Below are positions 12,912 to 13,206 of a stretch of 13,206 nucleotides of DNA, one piece after another. The stretch covers positions 1 to 13,206 of the forward strand of contig DAOWNS010000025.1 in NCBI GenBank assembly GCA_030642465.1. Reading direction: 5' to 3'. Source of the DNA: Candidatus Thorarchaeota archaeon (GTDB taxonomy: Archaea > Asgardarchaeota > Thorarchaeia > Thorarchaeales > Thorarchaeaceae). The translations under genes and the position numbers were made by a program. Every line of letters starts with the position of its first letter. The first letter of the stretch is position 1. The notes beneath the pieces were generated by a model that did not search any database, was not told the origin of the DNA, and worked only from the letters and a program-made list of their open reading frames with translations.

Positions 12912-13015
12912 TAACTTGGATACTGACTTGGCATCTAGAGCGATGGAATTCTTACAGCCCTCTAGTAATCTGGAACACAGAGATGTAAGAAATATGTAAA
13001 TTTTCCACGATACGC

Positions 13016-13053
13016 GGGAGTCATCCACATGTGCCTGCATCGCCATGACTCCC
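13016..13053. terminator. Hairpin between convergent genes, possible terminator
   Basis: A perfect 9-bp inverted repeat, GGGAGTCAT (13016-13024) and ATGACTCCC (13045-13053), with a 20-nt loop that itself contains the palindrome CACATGTG. It lies between the plus-strand ferredoxin and the minus-strand partial gene. On the minus strand the bases after the hairpin are moderately T-rich (TTTACATATTTCTTAC), but there is no uninterrupted T run on either strand. The remaining bases of 12912-13083 show nothing else I can support. Confidence 0.4.
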
Positions 13054-13083
13054 ACTCAGTCCATCCCATTCCTGATATCTTCC

Positions 13084-13206
13084 CTAGGATACCCGGATAC
13101 TCCTGTCCCGCAGGGCTTGGACACAGCTCCTGATTATATCCCTCAGCATTGATTCATCAAGCTTCAGTTCGCCAAGGTCACTCCTCACCATCTCTGATAC
13201 CTCATC
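13084..13206 (-). CDS. C-terminal fragment of an unidentified gene, 5' part beyond window
   Basis: The minus strand is open from the right edge to a TAG at 13084-13086: 40 codons. They give an alternating charged and hydrophobic, helix-like sequence, including SEMVRSDLGELKLDESMLRD and IIRSCVQALRDRS. Composition is protein-like and no other frame is better, but the fragment is too short to identify. It would be convergent with the ferredoxin gene. Confidence 0.42.
   Translation of the reverse strand, partial: DEVSEMVRSDLGELKLDESMLRDIIRSCVQALRDRSIRVS

Noticed and set aside
12912..13206. C/D-box or other small RNA gene near the right edge
   Set aside because: I could not find properly ordered C and D boxes or a tRNA-like cloverleaf; only the 9-bp inverted repeat and a partial reading frame can be supported.

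Overview
The window is archaeal chromosomal DNA dominated by one long minus-strand ribosomal-protein operon. It encodes the archaeal/eukaryotic proteins eS4, eL32 and eL19, an RNase P protein (Rpp29) between uL29 and uS17, and archaeal-type uS3, uS5, uL22 and SecY, so a bacterium is excluded. The lineage cannot be fixed from this sequence alone. An Asgard (Thorarchaeota-like) or euryarchaeal-grade organism is my inference, from the helix-hairpin-helix form of eL32 and the charged tails on uS3 and uL18.

Layout, read along the minus strand (right to left). At the right edge lie the last 40 codons of an unidentified minus-strand gene (13084-13206) and a small intergenic hairpin (13016-13053). 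A plus-strand 2[4Fe-4S] KorD-like ferredoxin (12696-12911) diverges, over a short TATA-bearing gap, from a minus-strand pair: a zinc-ribbon plus winged-helix protein (11861-12577) and a small winged-helix-like protein (11422-11811). Next come a TTTAAA promoter and a structured leader of roughly 195 nt. The operon then runs uL22, uS3, uL29, Rpp29, uS17, uL14, uL24, eS4, uL5, uS14, uS8, uL6, eL32, eL19, uL18, uS5, uL30, Hsp20, uL15. A second TTTAAA promoter then precedes secY, which runs off the left edge.

The gene order is the conserved archaeal S10/spc order with two departures. It begins at uL22: the usual upstream uL3, uL4, uL23, uL2 and uS19 are absent and replaced by a promoter and leader. 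A small heat-shock protein gene sits between uL30 and uL15. Genes are packed with ATGA or TAATG overlaps or gaps of at most 15 nt, and have good GGAGG/GAGGTGA ribosome binding sites, so strong translational coupling is likely. Products are subunits of both ribosomal subunits, an RNase P subunit, a chaperone and the translocon channel: one module for making ribosomes, processing tRNA and exporting nascent protein.

The regions worth a second look are the Hsp20 insertion, the leader and operon break before uL22, the oppositely charged low-complexity tails of uS3 (acidic) and uL18/eL32 (basic), the orphan KorD-like ferredoxin and the upstream pair of uncharacterised putative DNA- or RNA-binding proteins. 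I see no mobile element, CRISPR array, tRNA or rRNA. No gene-free stretch exceeds 300 bases; the longest is the 245 bases at 11177-11421.
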